Positions 17,282 to 25,581 of a stretch of 64,000 bases of DNA are shown one piece after another. Source of the stretch: Solirubrobacter sp963736505 (GTDB taxonomy: Bacteria > Actinomycetota > Thermoleophilia > Solirubrobacterales > Solirubrobacteraceae); the NCBI GenBank assembly GCA_963736505.1, contig CAVTOZ010000007.1:248001-312000 (forward strand), given 5' to 3'. The stretch's first letter is position 1. The number at the start of each line of letters is the position of its first letter. The notes beneath the pieces were generated by a model. The model was not told the origin of the DNA and made no database searches. It saw only the letters and a program-made list of their open reading frames with translations. A program made the position numbers and the translations under genes.

Positions 17282-17838
17282 TCGCGGTCGCGCCGGGCGA
17301 GATCGTCGCCGTCGCCGGACCGCCCGGAGCGGGGAAGTCGGCGCTGCTCGAGCGCGCCGCCGCCGCGCCCGGGGCCGCCTTCGTCCCGGCCGGCCGGCAC
17401 GTGTTCGCGAGCCTGACCGTGGCCGAGAACCTGACGCTCGGCGCCTACGCCGACCGCCGCGACCGCCCGCTGGTGGCCGCGCGGCGCGAGCGCGTCCACG
17501 CGCTCTTCCCGCGGCTCGCCGAGCGCGGGGCGCAGCGCGCCGGCACGCTCTCGGGCGGCGAGCGGCAGCTGCTCGTGATCGCCCGCGCGCTGATGTCCGG
17601 CCCGCAGCTGCTGGTGCTCGACGAGCCGACCTCGGGGCTCGCCCCGCCGGCCGTGGCCGCGGTCGCGGAGGCGCTGAAGTCGGCCGGCGCCGTCCTGTTC
17701 GCCGAGCCGGGCCTCGCGCTCGCGCGCGCGGCCGCGCACCGGATCGTCCTGCTCGACCACGGCGCCGTCGTGCTGGACGCGCCGCGCGACCGGGCGTTGG
17801 CGGATCCGCGACTCGGCGACGCGTATCTGGTACGCTGA
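17278..17838 (+). CDS. short LivF-like ABC ATPase
   Basis: 186 residues from GTG 17278, overlapping the preceding stop by four bases. Walker A GPPGAGKSALLE is at only about residue 16-27, so the first beta-strands of a normal LivF (about 235 residues) are missing. A proper signature (LSGGERQLLVIARAL) and Walker B (LLVLDEPTSGLAP) are present. The H-loop region reads LFAEPGLALAR, without the usual His. It probably pairs with the LivG-like domain of the preceding fusion, whose signature is missing: each subunit lacks part of the normal set. Confidence 0.85.
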   Translation: MIAVAPGEIVAVAGPPGAGKSALLERAAAAPGAAFVPAGRHVFASLTVAENLTLGAYADRRDRPLVAARRERVHALFPRLAERGAQRAGTLSGGERQLLVIARALMSGPQLLVLDEPTSGLAPPAVAAVAEALKSAGAVLFAEPGLALARAAAHRIVLLDHGAVVLDAPRDRALADPRLGDAYLVR

Positions 17839-17842
17839 CCAG
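17827..17842 (+). promoter_or_regulatory. candidate FadR-type operator
   Basis: Inverted repeat CTGGT-N6-ACCAG five bases upstream of the GntR-family start codon, overlapping the end of the LivF-like gene. FadR/FCD regulators bind TGGT/ACCA-type palindromes, so autoregulation is likely. Confidence 0.5.
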
Positions 17843-17847
17843 ACCAG

Positions 17848-18549
17848 ATGGAATCGAGCCTGTCCACTTTCCGGCCACTCCAGCGCTACGAGCAGATCGC
17901 CGAGCGGCTCGCCGCCGACATCCGCTCCGGGCTGCTGGCGCCGGGCGAGCGCCTGCCGTCCGAGCGCGAGCTCGCCCGCGCGCTCGAGGTCAGCCGCGCG
18001 TCGGTGCGCGAGGCGCTGGCCGCGCTGCAGCTGCGCGGCGTCGTGGAGACGCGCGCCGGCGCCGGCACGTTCGTCACCGCCGACGCGGCCGCCAAGCCCG
18101 AAGGGCTCGCGCATGACGCCAGCCCGTCGGCGGTGCTCGAGGCGCGCGCGCAGCTGGAGCCGGCGGTCGCCCGGCTCGCCGCCGCGCGGGCGCAGCCCGA
18201 TCCGGCGGTCGAGAACCTGCTCGCCGCCATGGAGGCGGCGCTCGATCCCGAGGATCCGGCCGCGCGGGCGACCTGGAACGCGTCCGACCGGCTCTTCCAC
18301 CGCCAGCTCGCGGCCATGACCGGCAACCCGGTCCTGCTCGCGTTCGCCGACCACGTCGCCGCGCTGATGGACGAGCCGCTGTGGCAGCGGCTGCGCGACG
18401 ACTCGATCGCCACGCCCGGCCGCACGCGCATCCATGTGGCCGAGCACCGGATGATCTATGAGGCGATCGTGGAGTCCGACGCCGAGGCCGCGGCGTTCTA
18501 CTCGGCCCAGCACATCAACCGCGTCCGCACCTACATGGAGCTCTCCTAA
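17848..18549 (+). CDS. GntR-family (FadR/FCD) transcriptional regulator
   Basis: 233 residues. N-terminal winged helix (about 10-78) with PGERLPSERELARALEVSRASVREALAAL-like region and GAGTFV wing. The C-terminal all-helical FCD ligand domain (about 95-225) has Asp/His metal-ligand positions (FHRQLA, EHRMIYEAI). The stop shares a base with the start of the deaminase gene, so it is the probable local regulator of hydroxyproline genes, with a hydroxyproline pathway intermediate as ligand (inference). Confidence 0.9.
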   Translation: MESSLSTFRPLQRYEQIAERLAADIRSGLLAPGERLPSERELARALEVSRASVREALAALQLRGVVETRAGAGTFVTADAAAKPEGLAHDASPSAVLEARAQLEPAVARLAAARAQPDPAVENLLAAMEAALDPEDPAARATWNASDRLFHRQLAAMTGNPVLLAFADHVAALMDEPLWQRLRDDSIATPGRTRIHVAEHRMIYEAIVESDAEAAAFYSAQHINRVRTYMELS

Positions 18550-19439
18550 TGGCCTTCGAAGGCATCATCCCCGCCGTCACCACCCCGTTCGACGCGTCCG
18601 ACCAGATCGACGTCGCCGCGCTGAAGGCCAACGTCCAGGCGCTGCTGGACGCCGGCGTGCACGGCTTCGTCGCCACCGGCACGATGGGCGAGGCCGGCAG
18701 CCTCTCGGCCGAAGAGCGCCGCACCGTCGTGCAGGCGGTCGTCGAGGCCGCGGGCGGGAAAGTGCCCGTGACCGCCGGCGTCTCCTCCGGCTCCGCGCTC
18801 ACCTCGCTCGCCTACGCGCTCGACGCCAAGGCGCTCGGCGCGAGCTCGATCATGTGCCTGCCGCCGCTCGGCTACCGCGCCGACGAAGACGAGGTCGTGA
18901 CGTTCTTCCAGGAGCTCGCGAGCGGCACCGGCCTGCCGGTGATGGCCTACAACAACCCGGAGGCCTCCGGCGTCGACATGACGCCGGCGCTGATCGTGCG
19001 CATCTACGAGGAGGTCGACGGCGTCGTCGCGATCAAGGAGTGCTCCGGCGACGTGCGCCGGATCACGGAGATCCTCAACGCGACGAGCGACCTCGAGGTG
19101 CTCGTCGGCGGCGACGACTGGGCGCTCGAGGGCTTCGCGGCCGGCGCGACCGGCTGGGTCACGGGCGTCGGCGTGGTCGCGCCCGCCGAGGTGGTCGAGC
19201 TGTACGACCTCGTCACCGCGGGAGATCTGGCCAAGGCGCGCGCCGTGTACCGTCGGCTGCTCCCCGTGGCGCGCTTCGACATGACCCCCAAGCTGGTCCA
19301 GTACTTCAAGGCGGCGCAGGACGCCGTCGGCCTCAACGGCGGCCCCACGCGCCCGCCGCGGCTGCCGCTGACCGACGTCGAGCGCACCGCGCTCGACGCC
19401 GCCTTGAGCGTCCTGCGGGAGCCCGCGCACGCCGGATGA
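18549..19439 (+). CDS. DapA-family 1-pyrroline-4-hydroxy-2-carboxylate deaminase (probable)
   Basis: 296 residues, a DHDPS/NAL-family class I lyase barrel. Schiff-base Lys163 in VVAIKECSGD, catalytic Tyr134 in MAYNNP, and the GTMGEAGSL loop at 44-52. Family membership alone would allow DapA, NanA or KdgD activities. The choice of Pyr4H2C deaminase (giving 2-oxoglutarate semialdehyde and ammonia) rests on a four-base overlap with the epimerase gene and the nearby D-hydroxyproline dehydrogenase subunits. Lysine biosynthetic DapA is less likely because no dap genes are present. Confidence 0.8.
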   Translation: MAFEGIIPAVTTPFDASDQIDVAALKANVQALLDAGVHGFVATGTMGEAGSLSAEERRTVVQAVVEAAGGKVPVTAGVSSGSALTSLAYALDAKALGASSIMCLPPLGYRADEDEVVTFFQELASGTGLPVMAYNNPEASGVDMTPALIVRIYEEVDGVVAIKECSGDVRRITEILNATSDLEVLVGGDDWALEGFAAGATGWVTGVGVVAPAEVVELYDLVTAGDLAKARAVYRRLLPVARFDMTPKLVQYFKAAQDAVGLNGGPTRPPRLPLTDVERTALDAALSVLREPAHAG

Positions 19440-20437
19440 GGGCGAGGCGGTACTTTGCGGCCGTCGACTCCCACACGGAGGGGATGCCGACGCGCGTCGT
19501 CACCGGCGGCGTCGGACCGATCCCGGGGACGACGATGCTCGAGCGCAAGCTGCACTTCGAGGCCGAGCTGGACGAGCTGCGGCTGCTGCTGATGCGCGAG
19601 CCGCGCGGGCACGGCGCGATGTCCGGCGCGATCCTGCAGCCGCCGCTGCGCGAGGACGCCGACTGGGGCGTGCTGTTCATCGAGGTCTCGGGCCTGCTGC
19701 CGATGTGCGGGCACGGGACGATCGGCGTGGCGACGGTGCTCGTGGAGACCGGGATGGTCGAGGTGACCGAGCCGGAGACCGTGATCCGGCTCGATGTCCC
19801 CGCCGGCCTGGTCGAGGCGCGCGTGGCGGTCTCCGACGGCCGCGCGACGTCGGTCACGATCCGCAACGTCGCCTCGTTCCTGCACGCCCGCGACCGCGTC
19901 GTCGAGGTCCCCGGCTACGGGCCGGTCCGCTACGACATGGCCTACGGCGGGAACTTCTACGCGCTCACGCCGGCGGCGGACGCCGGGCTCGTCGTCGACC
20001 CGGCGCGGTCGGGCGAGCTGGTCGGCGCGGGCCTGGCGGTGATGGCGGCGATCAACGCCGCGGACCGCCCCGTGCACCCGGAGGACGCGCGCATCTCGGG
20101 CTGCCGCCACGTCGTCTTCCACGAGCCGGGCCGCGACGGCGCCGGCGCGGTCTCCGCCACCTCGATCCACCCGGGCTGGCTGGACCGCTCGCCGTGCGGG
20201 ACGGGCACCTCGGCGCGCATGGCCGCGCTGCACGCCCGCGGGGAGCTCTCCGTCGGCGAGCCGTTCGTCAACCAGTCCGTGATCGGGACCCGGTTCACCG
20301 GGCGAATCGTCGACGAGACGACCGTCGGGGGCAAGCCGGCGATCATCCCCGAGATCACCGGCCGCGCCTGGATCACGGGGATGGGCCAGTACCTGCTGGA
20401 CCGGGACGACCCGTTTCCGGCGGGATTCGCGCTCTGA
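19436..20437 (+). CDS. 4-hydroxyproline 2-epimerase (proline racemase family)
   Basis: 333 residues from ATG 19436 (ATGA overlap with the deaminase). Both catalytic cysteines are present: Cys91 in PMCGHGTIG and Cys254 in SPCGTGTSA. This two-Cys state fits an epimerase/racemase rather than the Thr-containing L-3-hydroxyproline dehydratases. It would convert trans-4-hydroxy-L-proline to cis-4-hydroxy-D-proline, the substrate of the oxidase encoded by 27976-29304 and 32382-33781. Proline racemase activity cannot be excluded by sequence. Confidence 0.88.
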   Translation: MRARRYFAAVDSHTEGMPTRVVTGGVGPIPGTTMLERKLHFEAELDELRLLLMREPRGHGAMSGAILQPPLREDADWGVLFIEVSGLLPMCGHGTIGVATVLVETGMVEVTEPETVIRLDVPAGLVEARVAVSDGRATSVTIRNVASFLHARDRVVEVPGYGPVRYDMAYGGNFYALTPAADAGLVVDPARSGELVGAGLAVMAAINAADRPVHPEDARISGCRHVVFHEPGRDGAGAVSATSIHPGWLDRSPCGTGTSARMAALHARGELSVGEPFVNQSVIGTRFTGRIVDETTVGGKPAIIPEITGRAWITGMGQYLLDRDDPFPAGFAL

Positions 20438-20470
20438 GCCGTCTGAACCGGAGCAGGGGAAATGCGACGA

Positions 20471-20503
20471 CTGCCGGAGGTCGCCCCGAGCGGCCTCCGG
20501 TAG
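20471..20503 (+). terminator. terminator-like hairpin after the epimerase gene
   Basis: Arms CCGGAGGTCGC (20474-20484) and GCGGCCTCCGG (20490-20500) pair over 11 positions with one G-U wobble, loop CCCGA; three more pairs extend the base. No U-tract follows, as is common in GC-rich actinobacteria. Confidence 0.5.
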
Positions 20504-20506
20504 CCT
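20501..20506 (+). promoter_or_regulatory. TAGCCT -10 box for the PucR regulator
   Basis: TAGCCT nine bases before ATG 20516, with no ribosome-binding site between. It overlaps the base of the preceding terminator-like hairpin. Confidence 0.35.
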
Positions 20507-20515
20507 ACGGCGGCG

Positions 20516-21772
20516 ATGCCGCCGCGCGATGACGAGGTCCAGACCCTCGTCGAGCAGCTGAGCGCGGAGCTCGAACGCTCGGTGCTCGTCGATGACGCGA
20601 GCCTGCGCCTGCTCGCGTATAGCCCCACGCTCGGCTCCGACGACGAGGTCCGCCGCACCGCGATCCTGACGCGCGAGACGCCGCGCGTGATCCGCGACCT
20701 GCACTTCGCCCAGGGCATCGCGACGGCCACCGCTCCGGTGCGGACGGCCTCGCGGCCCGACTTCGGGCTCGAGTCGCGCGTGTGCGTCCCGATCCGCTGC
20801 CAGGGCACGTTGTTCGGCTACCTGTGGCTGATCGACGGCGACCAGTCGCTGACCGGCGACGACTGCACGCTCGCCGAGCACTGCGCGGACGAGATCGGCA
20901 CGGCGATGTACCGCCGCCAAGAGCTCGAGAAGCCGCGCCGCGAGCAGGAGCGCCGCCTGCTCGAGGCGCTGCTCGACGGCGACCTCGGCGAGCGCGACCA
21001 GGCCGCCCACGAGCTGCTCGCCGCGGACCTGATCGTCGGCGGCACTCCGATCGGTGCGTTAGTGATGCGCCCGTGGACGTCAGGTGAGAGCGAGCTGGGT
21101 CCGGCGGAGAAGGCGCGCCTCGGATTGGCGCTCGACCAGTTCCGCCGGGCGCTCCCCGTGCGCCAGTCGCTGAGCGTCGTCCGGGCCGAGCACGGCGTCG
21201 TCCTGGTGGCCGTCGATTCACACGTCCAGCGCGCCGGCGGGCTCACCGAGCTCGCCCGGCGGCTGCAGGAGGCGCTCGAGCAGACGCTCGCCGGCGAGGG
21301 CCCCGCGCGCGTCTCGCTCGGCTACAGCGAGGAGTGCGAGCACCTGACCGACGCGCACCGCGCGTACGTGCACGCGCGCCTGTCGCTGCGCGTGGCGATG
21401 AGCGCGCCGGAGCACGGATTCCCCGCCGGCTGGGCCGACCTCGGCGCCTTCCGGATGCTCGCCCGGCTGGCCGACACGCCGCACCCCGAGGAGCTGCTGC
21501 ACCCGGGCCTGCCGAAGCTGTTCGAGCTGCAGAGCAAGGAGTCGCTGGTGGCCACGCTGGAGGCCTATCTCGACAACGGCTGCGACACCAAGCTGACCGC
21601 CGAGGCGCTGTTCCTGCACCGCGCGAGCCTCTATTACCGGCTGCAGCGGATCGAGCAGCTGACGGGCACCAGCCTCAAGAGTGGGGCCGACCGGCTGGCG
21701 CTGCATTCGTCGCTCAAGCTCGCGCGACTGCTCGGACTGCATCCCGCGCGGAGAAGGCTCAACAGCCCCTAG
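20516..21772 (+). CDS. PucR/CdaR-family transcriptional regulator
   Basis: 418 residues. An N-terminal GAF-like sensory domain (about 5-140; FGLESRVCVPIRCQGTLFGY) is followed by a GGDEF-like middle region and a C-terminal PucR helix-turn-helix (about 345-410; TLEAYLDNGCDTKLTAEAL and HRASLYYRLQRIEQLTG). PucR-type proteins usually activate amino-acid, purine or sugar catabolic genes in response to substrate. It lies between the epimerase and the peptide transporter, making it a likely inducer of both; the direct repeat at 21778-21822 downstream may be its target. Confidence 0.88.
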   Translation: MPPRDDEVQTLVEQLSAELERSVLVDDASLRLLAYSPTLGSDDEVRRTAILTRETPRVIRDLHFAQGIATATAPVRTASRPDFGLESRVCVPIRCQGTLFGYLWLIDGDQSLTGDDCTLAEHCADEIGTAMYRRQELEKPRREQERRLLEALLDGDLGERDQAAHELLAADLIVGGTPIGALVMRPWTSGESELGPAEKARLGLALDQFRRALPVRQSLSVVRAEHGVVLVAVDSHVQRAGGLTELARRLQEALEQTLAGEGPARVSLGYSEECEHLTDAHRAYVHARLSLRVAMSAPEHGFPAGWADLGAFRMLARLADTPHPEELLHPGLPKLFELQSKESLVATLEAYLDNGCDTKLTAEALFLHRASLYYRLQRIEQLTGTSLKSGADRLALHSSLKLARLLGLHPARRRLNSP

Positions 21773-21777
21773 CGCCT

Positions 21778-21822
21778 GTTTCGACGTTGGTCTACGCTCC
21801 CGCGTCGCGGTTTCGACGTTTG
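21778..21822 (+). promoter_or_regulatory. direct-repeat operator candidate upstream of the peptide transporter
   Basis: GTTTCGACGTT occurs at 21778-21788 and again at 21810-21820, exactly 32 bases apart (about three helical turns). It lies in the 134-base gap between the PucR regulator and its downstream transporter operon. It may be a tandem activator site. Confidence 0.5.
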
Positions 21823-21885
21823 AACGAGGAGCCGCGTATGAGAGGCCCGTAGCTTTGGGCCGACCGGAGGGCAACCCATACCCAT

Positions 21886-21899
21886 AGGAGGGGGAGGGG
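21886..21899 (+). promoter_or_regulatory. strong ribosome-binding site of the binding-protein gene
   Basis: AGGAGGGGGAGGGG ends seven bases before ATG 21907. The spacing favours ATG 21907 over the adjoining in-frame TTG 21904. It is unusually strong for this window, consistent with high output of a binding protein. Confidence 0.7.
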
Positions 21900-21906
21900 T
21901 CATTTG

Positions 21907-23523
21907 ATGACGCGAACGCATAGGGTCGCGACGTTGAGCTGTGCCGCAATGCTGGCGGTCGGTATCGCCGCGTGCGGGTCGAGCTCGAACGACGACAAGG
22001 GCGGTTCGGCGAGCAGCGGGGGCAGCAAGCCCGCCGCGCCCGCGGGCCACGCCGACACCTACATCATCGGCACGACCGACAAGGTCGTCGCGCTCGATCC
22101 TGCGGGGGCCTACGACCTGGGCTCGCAGCAGCTGATCGGCAACATGTACCAGAACCTGCTGTCGGTACCGGCGGGCGGCAACAAGCCCGAGCCGGACGCG
22201 GCCGACTCGTGCGACTTCACCGATCCGAAGACGTACGTCTGCAAGCTCAAGGACGGCCTGAAGTTCTCGAGCGGCGACGCGCTGACCTCCGAGGACGTCA
22301 AGTTCTCGCTCGACCGTCAGCTCAAGATCGCCGACCCGAGCGGCCCGTCCTCGCTGCTGGCCTCGCTCAAGAGCGTGGACGCCACCGATCCCGCCACGGT
22401 GACGATGCACCTCAAGAAGCCGGACGGCACGTGGCCGTTCGTGCTCACGCACAACGTCGCGGCGATCGTCCCGTCGAAGATCTACCCGGCGGACAAGAAG
22501 CAGCCGGACGACAAGGCGATCGGCTCGGGCCCGTACGAGCTCGTGAAGTACGTCCCGAACCAGCAGGCCGTGTTCAAGGCCAACCCGAGCTACACGGGCG
22601 CGAACAAGGCCCAGACGCCGAACGTGATCGTCCAGTACTACGAGCAGCCGTCTGCGCTCAAGCTGGCGATCGAGCAGGGTGACGTCGACGTCGCCTACCG
22701 CTCGCTGTCCCCGACCGACCTCGAGGCGCTCAAGGGCGAGTCCGACAAGGGCATCAAGGTCGTCGACGGCGCGGGCACCGAGATCCGCTACATCGTCTTC
22801 AACGTCAAGAAGGCGCCGGCGGACAACATCGCCGTCCGCAAGGCGATCGCGCAGATCATCGACCGCCAGGCGATCGCGACCAACGTCTACAAGGACACGG
22901 TCAAGCCGCTGTACTCGACGGTTCCGGCCGCGCTCCCGGGCACCAAAGAGTCCTTCAAGGACGCGTTCGGCGATCCCGACGTCGACAAGGCGAAGGCGCT
23001 GCTGGCCGACGCCGGGGTCAAGACGCCGATCAGCCTCGACGGCTGGTACACGCCGACGCACTACGGCCCGGTCGAGGTCGATCTCTGGAACGAGATCAAG
23101 CGCCAGCTCGAGGCGAGCGGCCTGTTCAAGGTCAAGCTCGACTCGACGGAGTGGACGCAGTACAAGGACGCCGCGTTCGCCAAGCACCAGTACTACTTCT
23201 ATGGGCTTGGCTGGTTCCCGGACTACCCGGACGGGGACAACTACCTCGCGCCGTTCATGCGCGACGGCGGCTTCTTCCAGAACGGCTACTCGAACAAGGA
23301 CGTCGACGCCGCGCTCGACAAGGAGCTCGGCTCGTCCGACGAGGCGGAGCGCACCGACGCCTTCGGCACCGTGCAGGACGCCGAGGCCGCCGACGTGCCG
23401 CTGATCCCGATCTGGGAGGGCAAGCAGATCGCGGCCATCCGCGACGGCGTCGAGGGCGTCGAGAAGACGTTCGATCCGGCGTTCCAGTTCCGCTTCTGGC
23501 TCGTGACGAAGAAGGCCGGCTAG
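21907..23523 (+). CDS. peptide ABC transporter substrate-binding lipoprotein (DppA/OppA family)
   Basis: 538 residues. Signal peptide with lipobox GIAAC (Cys about residue 22) and a Ser/Gly linker, then an SBP_bac_5 fold: LDPAGAYDLGSQQLIGNMYQNL near 70-90, GLKFSSGDALTSEDVKFSLD near 118-137. It is the first gene of a five-gene dpp-like operon. Given the flanking hydroxyproline genes, hydroxyproline-containing peptides or hydroxyproline itself are likely ligands (inference). Confidence 0.92.
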   Translation: MTRTHRVATLSCAAMLAVGIAACGSSSNDDKGGSASSGGSKPAAPAGHADTYIIGTTDKVVALDPAGAYDLGSQQLIGNMYQNLLSVPAGGNKPEPDAADSCDFTDPKTYVCKLKDGLKFSSGDALTSEDVKFSLDRQLKIADPSGPSSLLASLKSVDATDPATVTMHLKKPDGTWPFVLTHNVAAIVPSKIYPADKKQPDDKAIGSGPYELVKYVPNQQAVFKANPSYTGANKAQTPNVIVQYYEQPSALKLAIEQGDVDVAYRSLSPTDLEALKGESDKGIKVVDGAGTEIRYIVFNVKKAPADNIAVRKAIAQIIDRQAIATNVYKDTVKPLYSTVPAALPGTKESFKDAFGDPDVDKAKALLADAGVKTPISLDGWYTPTHYGPVEVDLWNEIKRQLEASGLFKVKLDSTEWTQYKDAAFAKHQYYFYGLGWFPDYPDGDNYLAPFMRDGGFFQNGYSNKDVDAALDKELGSSDEAERTDAFGTVQDAEAADVPLIPIWEGKQIAAIRDGVEGVEKTFDPAFQFRFWLVTKKAG

Positions 23524-23527
23524 CTAG

Positions 23528-24553
23528 ATGTCGAGAGCGGGATCGCTGCGGGGCTATGTCCTCGTACGCCTCGCGCTGATGGTGCCCATGGTCTGGGTGC
23601 TGCTGACCGTGGTGTTCCTGATGATGCGAGTCGCCCCCGGCGATCCCATCTCGGCGACCCTGGGCGGCAAGTTGCCGCCCGCCGAGCTCGCGCGCCGCCA
23701 GCACGAGCTCGGGTTCGACAAGTCGATCCTCACGCAGTACATCGACTACCTGTGGGACGTCGTGCGCCTGAAGTTCGGCACGACGATCACCGACGGCCAG
23801 TCGATCGGCTCGATCGTGATCGAGAACGGCGGCGCGACGCTCACGCTGACGCTCGCCGCGCTGCTGGTCGCGCTGATCGTCGGCCTGCCGCTCGGCCTGA
23901 TCGCCGGGCGCTACCGCGAGACGGTGCCGGACGCGCTGATCCGCGTGTTCGGCATCCTCTCCTACGCCGCGCCGGTGTTCTTCGTCGGCCTGATGGCGCA
24001 GATCGTGTTCGCCAAGAACCTCGACTGGCTGCCGGCGTCCAGACAGGCGTCGGCGCTCGTCCAGGCCACCGTGGTGGACAAGACGCACATCCTGATCCCC
24101 GACCTCGTCCTGGCGGGGAACTGGGACGGGGTCGTCGACGCGCTCAAGCACCTGATCATGCCCGCCGTCACGCTCGGCCTGCTCGTGGCCGGCGTGTTCA
24201 TCCGGCTCGTGCGCGTCAACGTCGGGCAGGCGCTCGGAGGCGACTACGTCGAGGCCGCGCGCGCCCGCGGGATCGCCGAGCATCGCGTCGTGTCGCGCCA
24301 CGCGTTCCGCAACGCGCTGGTGCCGGTGGTCACCGTCATGGGCCTGCAGGCGGCGCTGCTGCTCGGCGGCGCCGTGCTGACCGAACAGACGTTCAGCTGG
24401 CCCGGGTTGGGGAGTCGATTGCTCACGTACCTGAACAACCGCGACTACATCGGGGTCCAGGGCCTGATCACGGTGTTCGCGCTCGTCGTCGTCTTCGTCA
24501 GCCTGATCATCGACATCGTCAACGCGATGATCGACCCGCGGGTCCGCTACTGA
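23528..24553 (+). CDS. peptide ABC transporter permease DppB-like
   Basis: 341 residues with six membrane helices. DppB hallmarks: LRGYVLVRLALMVPMVWVLL at the start, RVAPGDPI, and coupling loop YVEAARARGIAEHRVVSRHAFRNAL. Starts four bases after the binding-protein gene and shares a base with the stop/start of the next gene (TGATG). Confidence 0.93.
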   Translation: MSRAGSLRGYVLVRLALMVPMVWVLLTVVFLMMRVAPGDPISATLGGKLPPAELARRQHELGFDKSILTQYIDYLWDVVRLKFGTTITDGQSIGSIVIENGGATLTLTLAALLVALIVGLPLGLIAGRYRETVPDALIRVFGILSYAAPVFFVGLMAQIVFAKNLDWLPASRQASALVQATVVDKTHILIPDLVLAGNWDGVVDALKHLIMPAVTLGLLVAGVFIRLVRVNVGQALGGDYVEAARARGIAEHRVVSRHAFRNALVPVVTVMGLQAALLLGGAVLTEQTFSWPGLGSRLLTYLNNRDYIGVQGLITVFALVVVFVSLIIDIVNAMIDPRVRY

Positions 24554-25581
24554 TGGCCGCGACGACGACGATCCCAGAGACCCCGCCGGTGGTCGCGGCG
24601 CCGCGCAGGGGCAACCGCCTCGCGCGCCTGATCTCGCCGTTCCGGCAGGCGCACGGCGTGCAGCGCTTCATGCTCCTCACCGGCACGCTGCTGACGTTCG
24701 TGTTCGTGATCGCGGCGGTCTTCTCGTCGCTGATCGCGCCCTTCGGGTTCGACCAGTACCAGGACGCGGACGGCCGCTTCCCGCAGCAGGCGCACCCGAG
24801 CGCGGAGCACCACTGGGGCACGACGGTCAACAGCTTCGACGTGCTGTCGCGCACGATCTTCGGCGCCCGCACGGCGCTGGAGGTGATGGTCCTCGCGGTC
24901 ATCTTCGCGCTGTTCGTCGGCGTGCCGCTCGGCCTGGTCTCCGGCTACGTCGGCGGCTGGCTGGACCGGATCCTCGTGCTCGTGATGGACGCGCTGTTCG
25001 CGTTCCCGTACCTGCTGCTGGCGATCGTGGCGTCGTTCCTGCTGAAGGAGACGATCGGCAGCGGCATCGTGGTGGCCGCGATCGCGATCACGGTCGTCTA
25101 CGTGCCGCAGTACTTCCGCGTGGTGAGAGCCTCGACGCTCTCGGCACGAGAGGCCACCTACGTGGAGGCGGCTCGCGCCATGGGCGCGAAGCCCTCCACG
25201 ATCATCCGCCGCTACCTGTTCGCGAACGTCGTGCAGAGCGTGCCGGTGATCGCCACGCTGAACGCCGCCGATGCCGTGCTCACGCTCGCCGGCCTCGGCT
25301 TCCTCGGCCTCGGCATCCAGCCGACCGAGGCGGCGGAGTGGGGATACGACCTCCAGCGCGCGATCGCCGACGCCGGCGCGGGCATCTGGTGGACGGCGCT
25401 GTACCCGGGCCTGGGCATCGTGCTGTCGGTGACCGCGCTGACGCTCGTCGGCGAAGGCCTCAATGACGTCTTGAACCCGACGCTGCGCCGGCGCCGCTCG
25501 CGTGCGCCGGAGATCATGTCGGGGTCCTCGGCCGTCGGCCCGGCCTCGGCGGGAACGGTGGAAGAGGATGTGGGCGAGTGA
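24553..25581 (+). CDS. peptide ABC transporter permease DppC-like
   Basis: 342 residues from ATG 24553. N-terminal basic cytoplasmic segment, then about six helices. Seen: HHWGTTVNSFDVLSRTIFGAR near 92-112 and coupling loop YVEAARAMGAKPSTIIRRYLF. Partner of the DppB-like permease; a Ser/Arg-rich tail of about 30 residues follows the last helix. Confidence 0.93.
   Translation: MAATTTIPETPPVVAAPRRGNRLARLISPFRQAHGVQRFMLLTGTLLTFVFVIAAVFSSLIAPFGFDQYQDADGRFPQQAHPSAEHHWGTTVNSFDVLSRTIFGARTALEVMVLAVIFALFVGVPLGLVSGYVGGWLDRILVLVMDALFAFPYLLLAIVASFLLKETIGSGIVVAAIAITVVYVPQYFRVVRASTLSAREATYVEAARAMGAKPSTIIRRYLFANVVQSVPVIATLNAADAVLTLAGLGFLGLGIQPTEAAEWGYDLQRAIADAGAGIWWTALYPGLGIVLSVTALTLVGEGLNDVLNPTLRRRRSRAPEIMSGSSAVGPASAGTVEEDVGE

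Noticed and set aside
21904..21906. TTG 21904 as start of the peptide-binding protein
   Set aside because: ATG 21907 has better spacing from the AGGAGG-type site.
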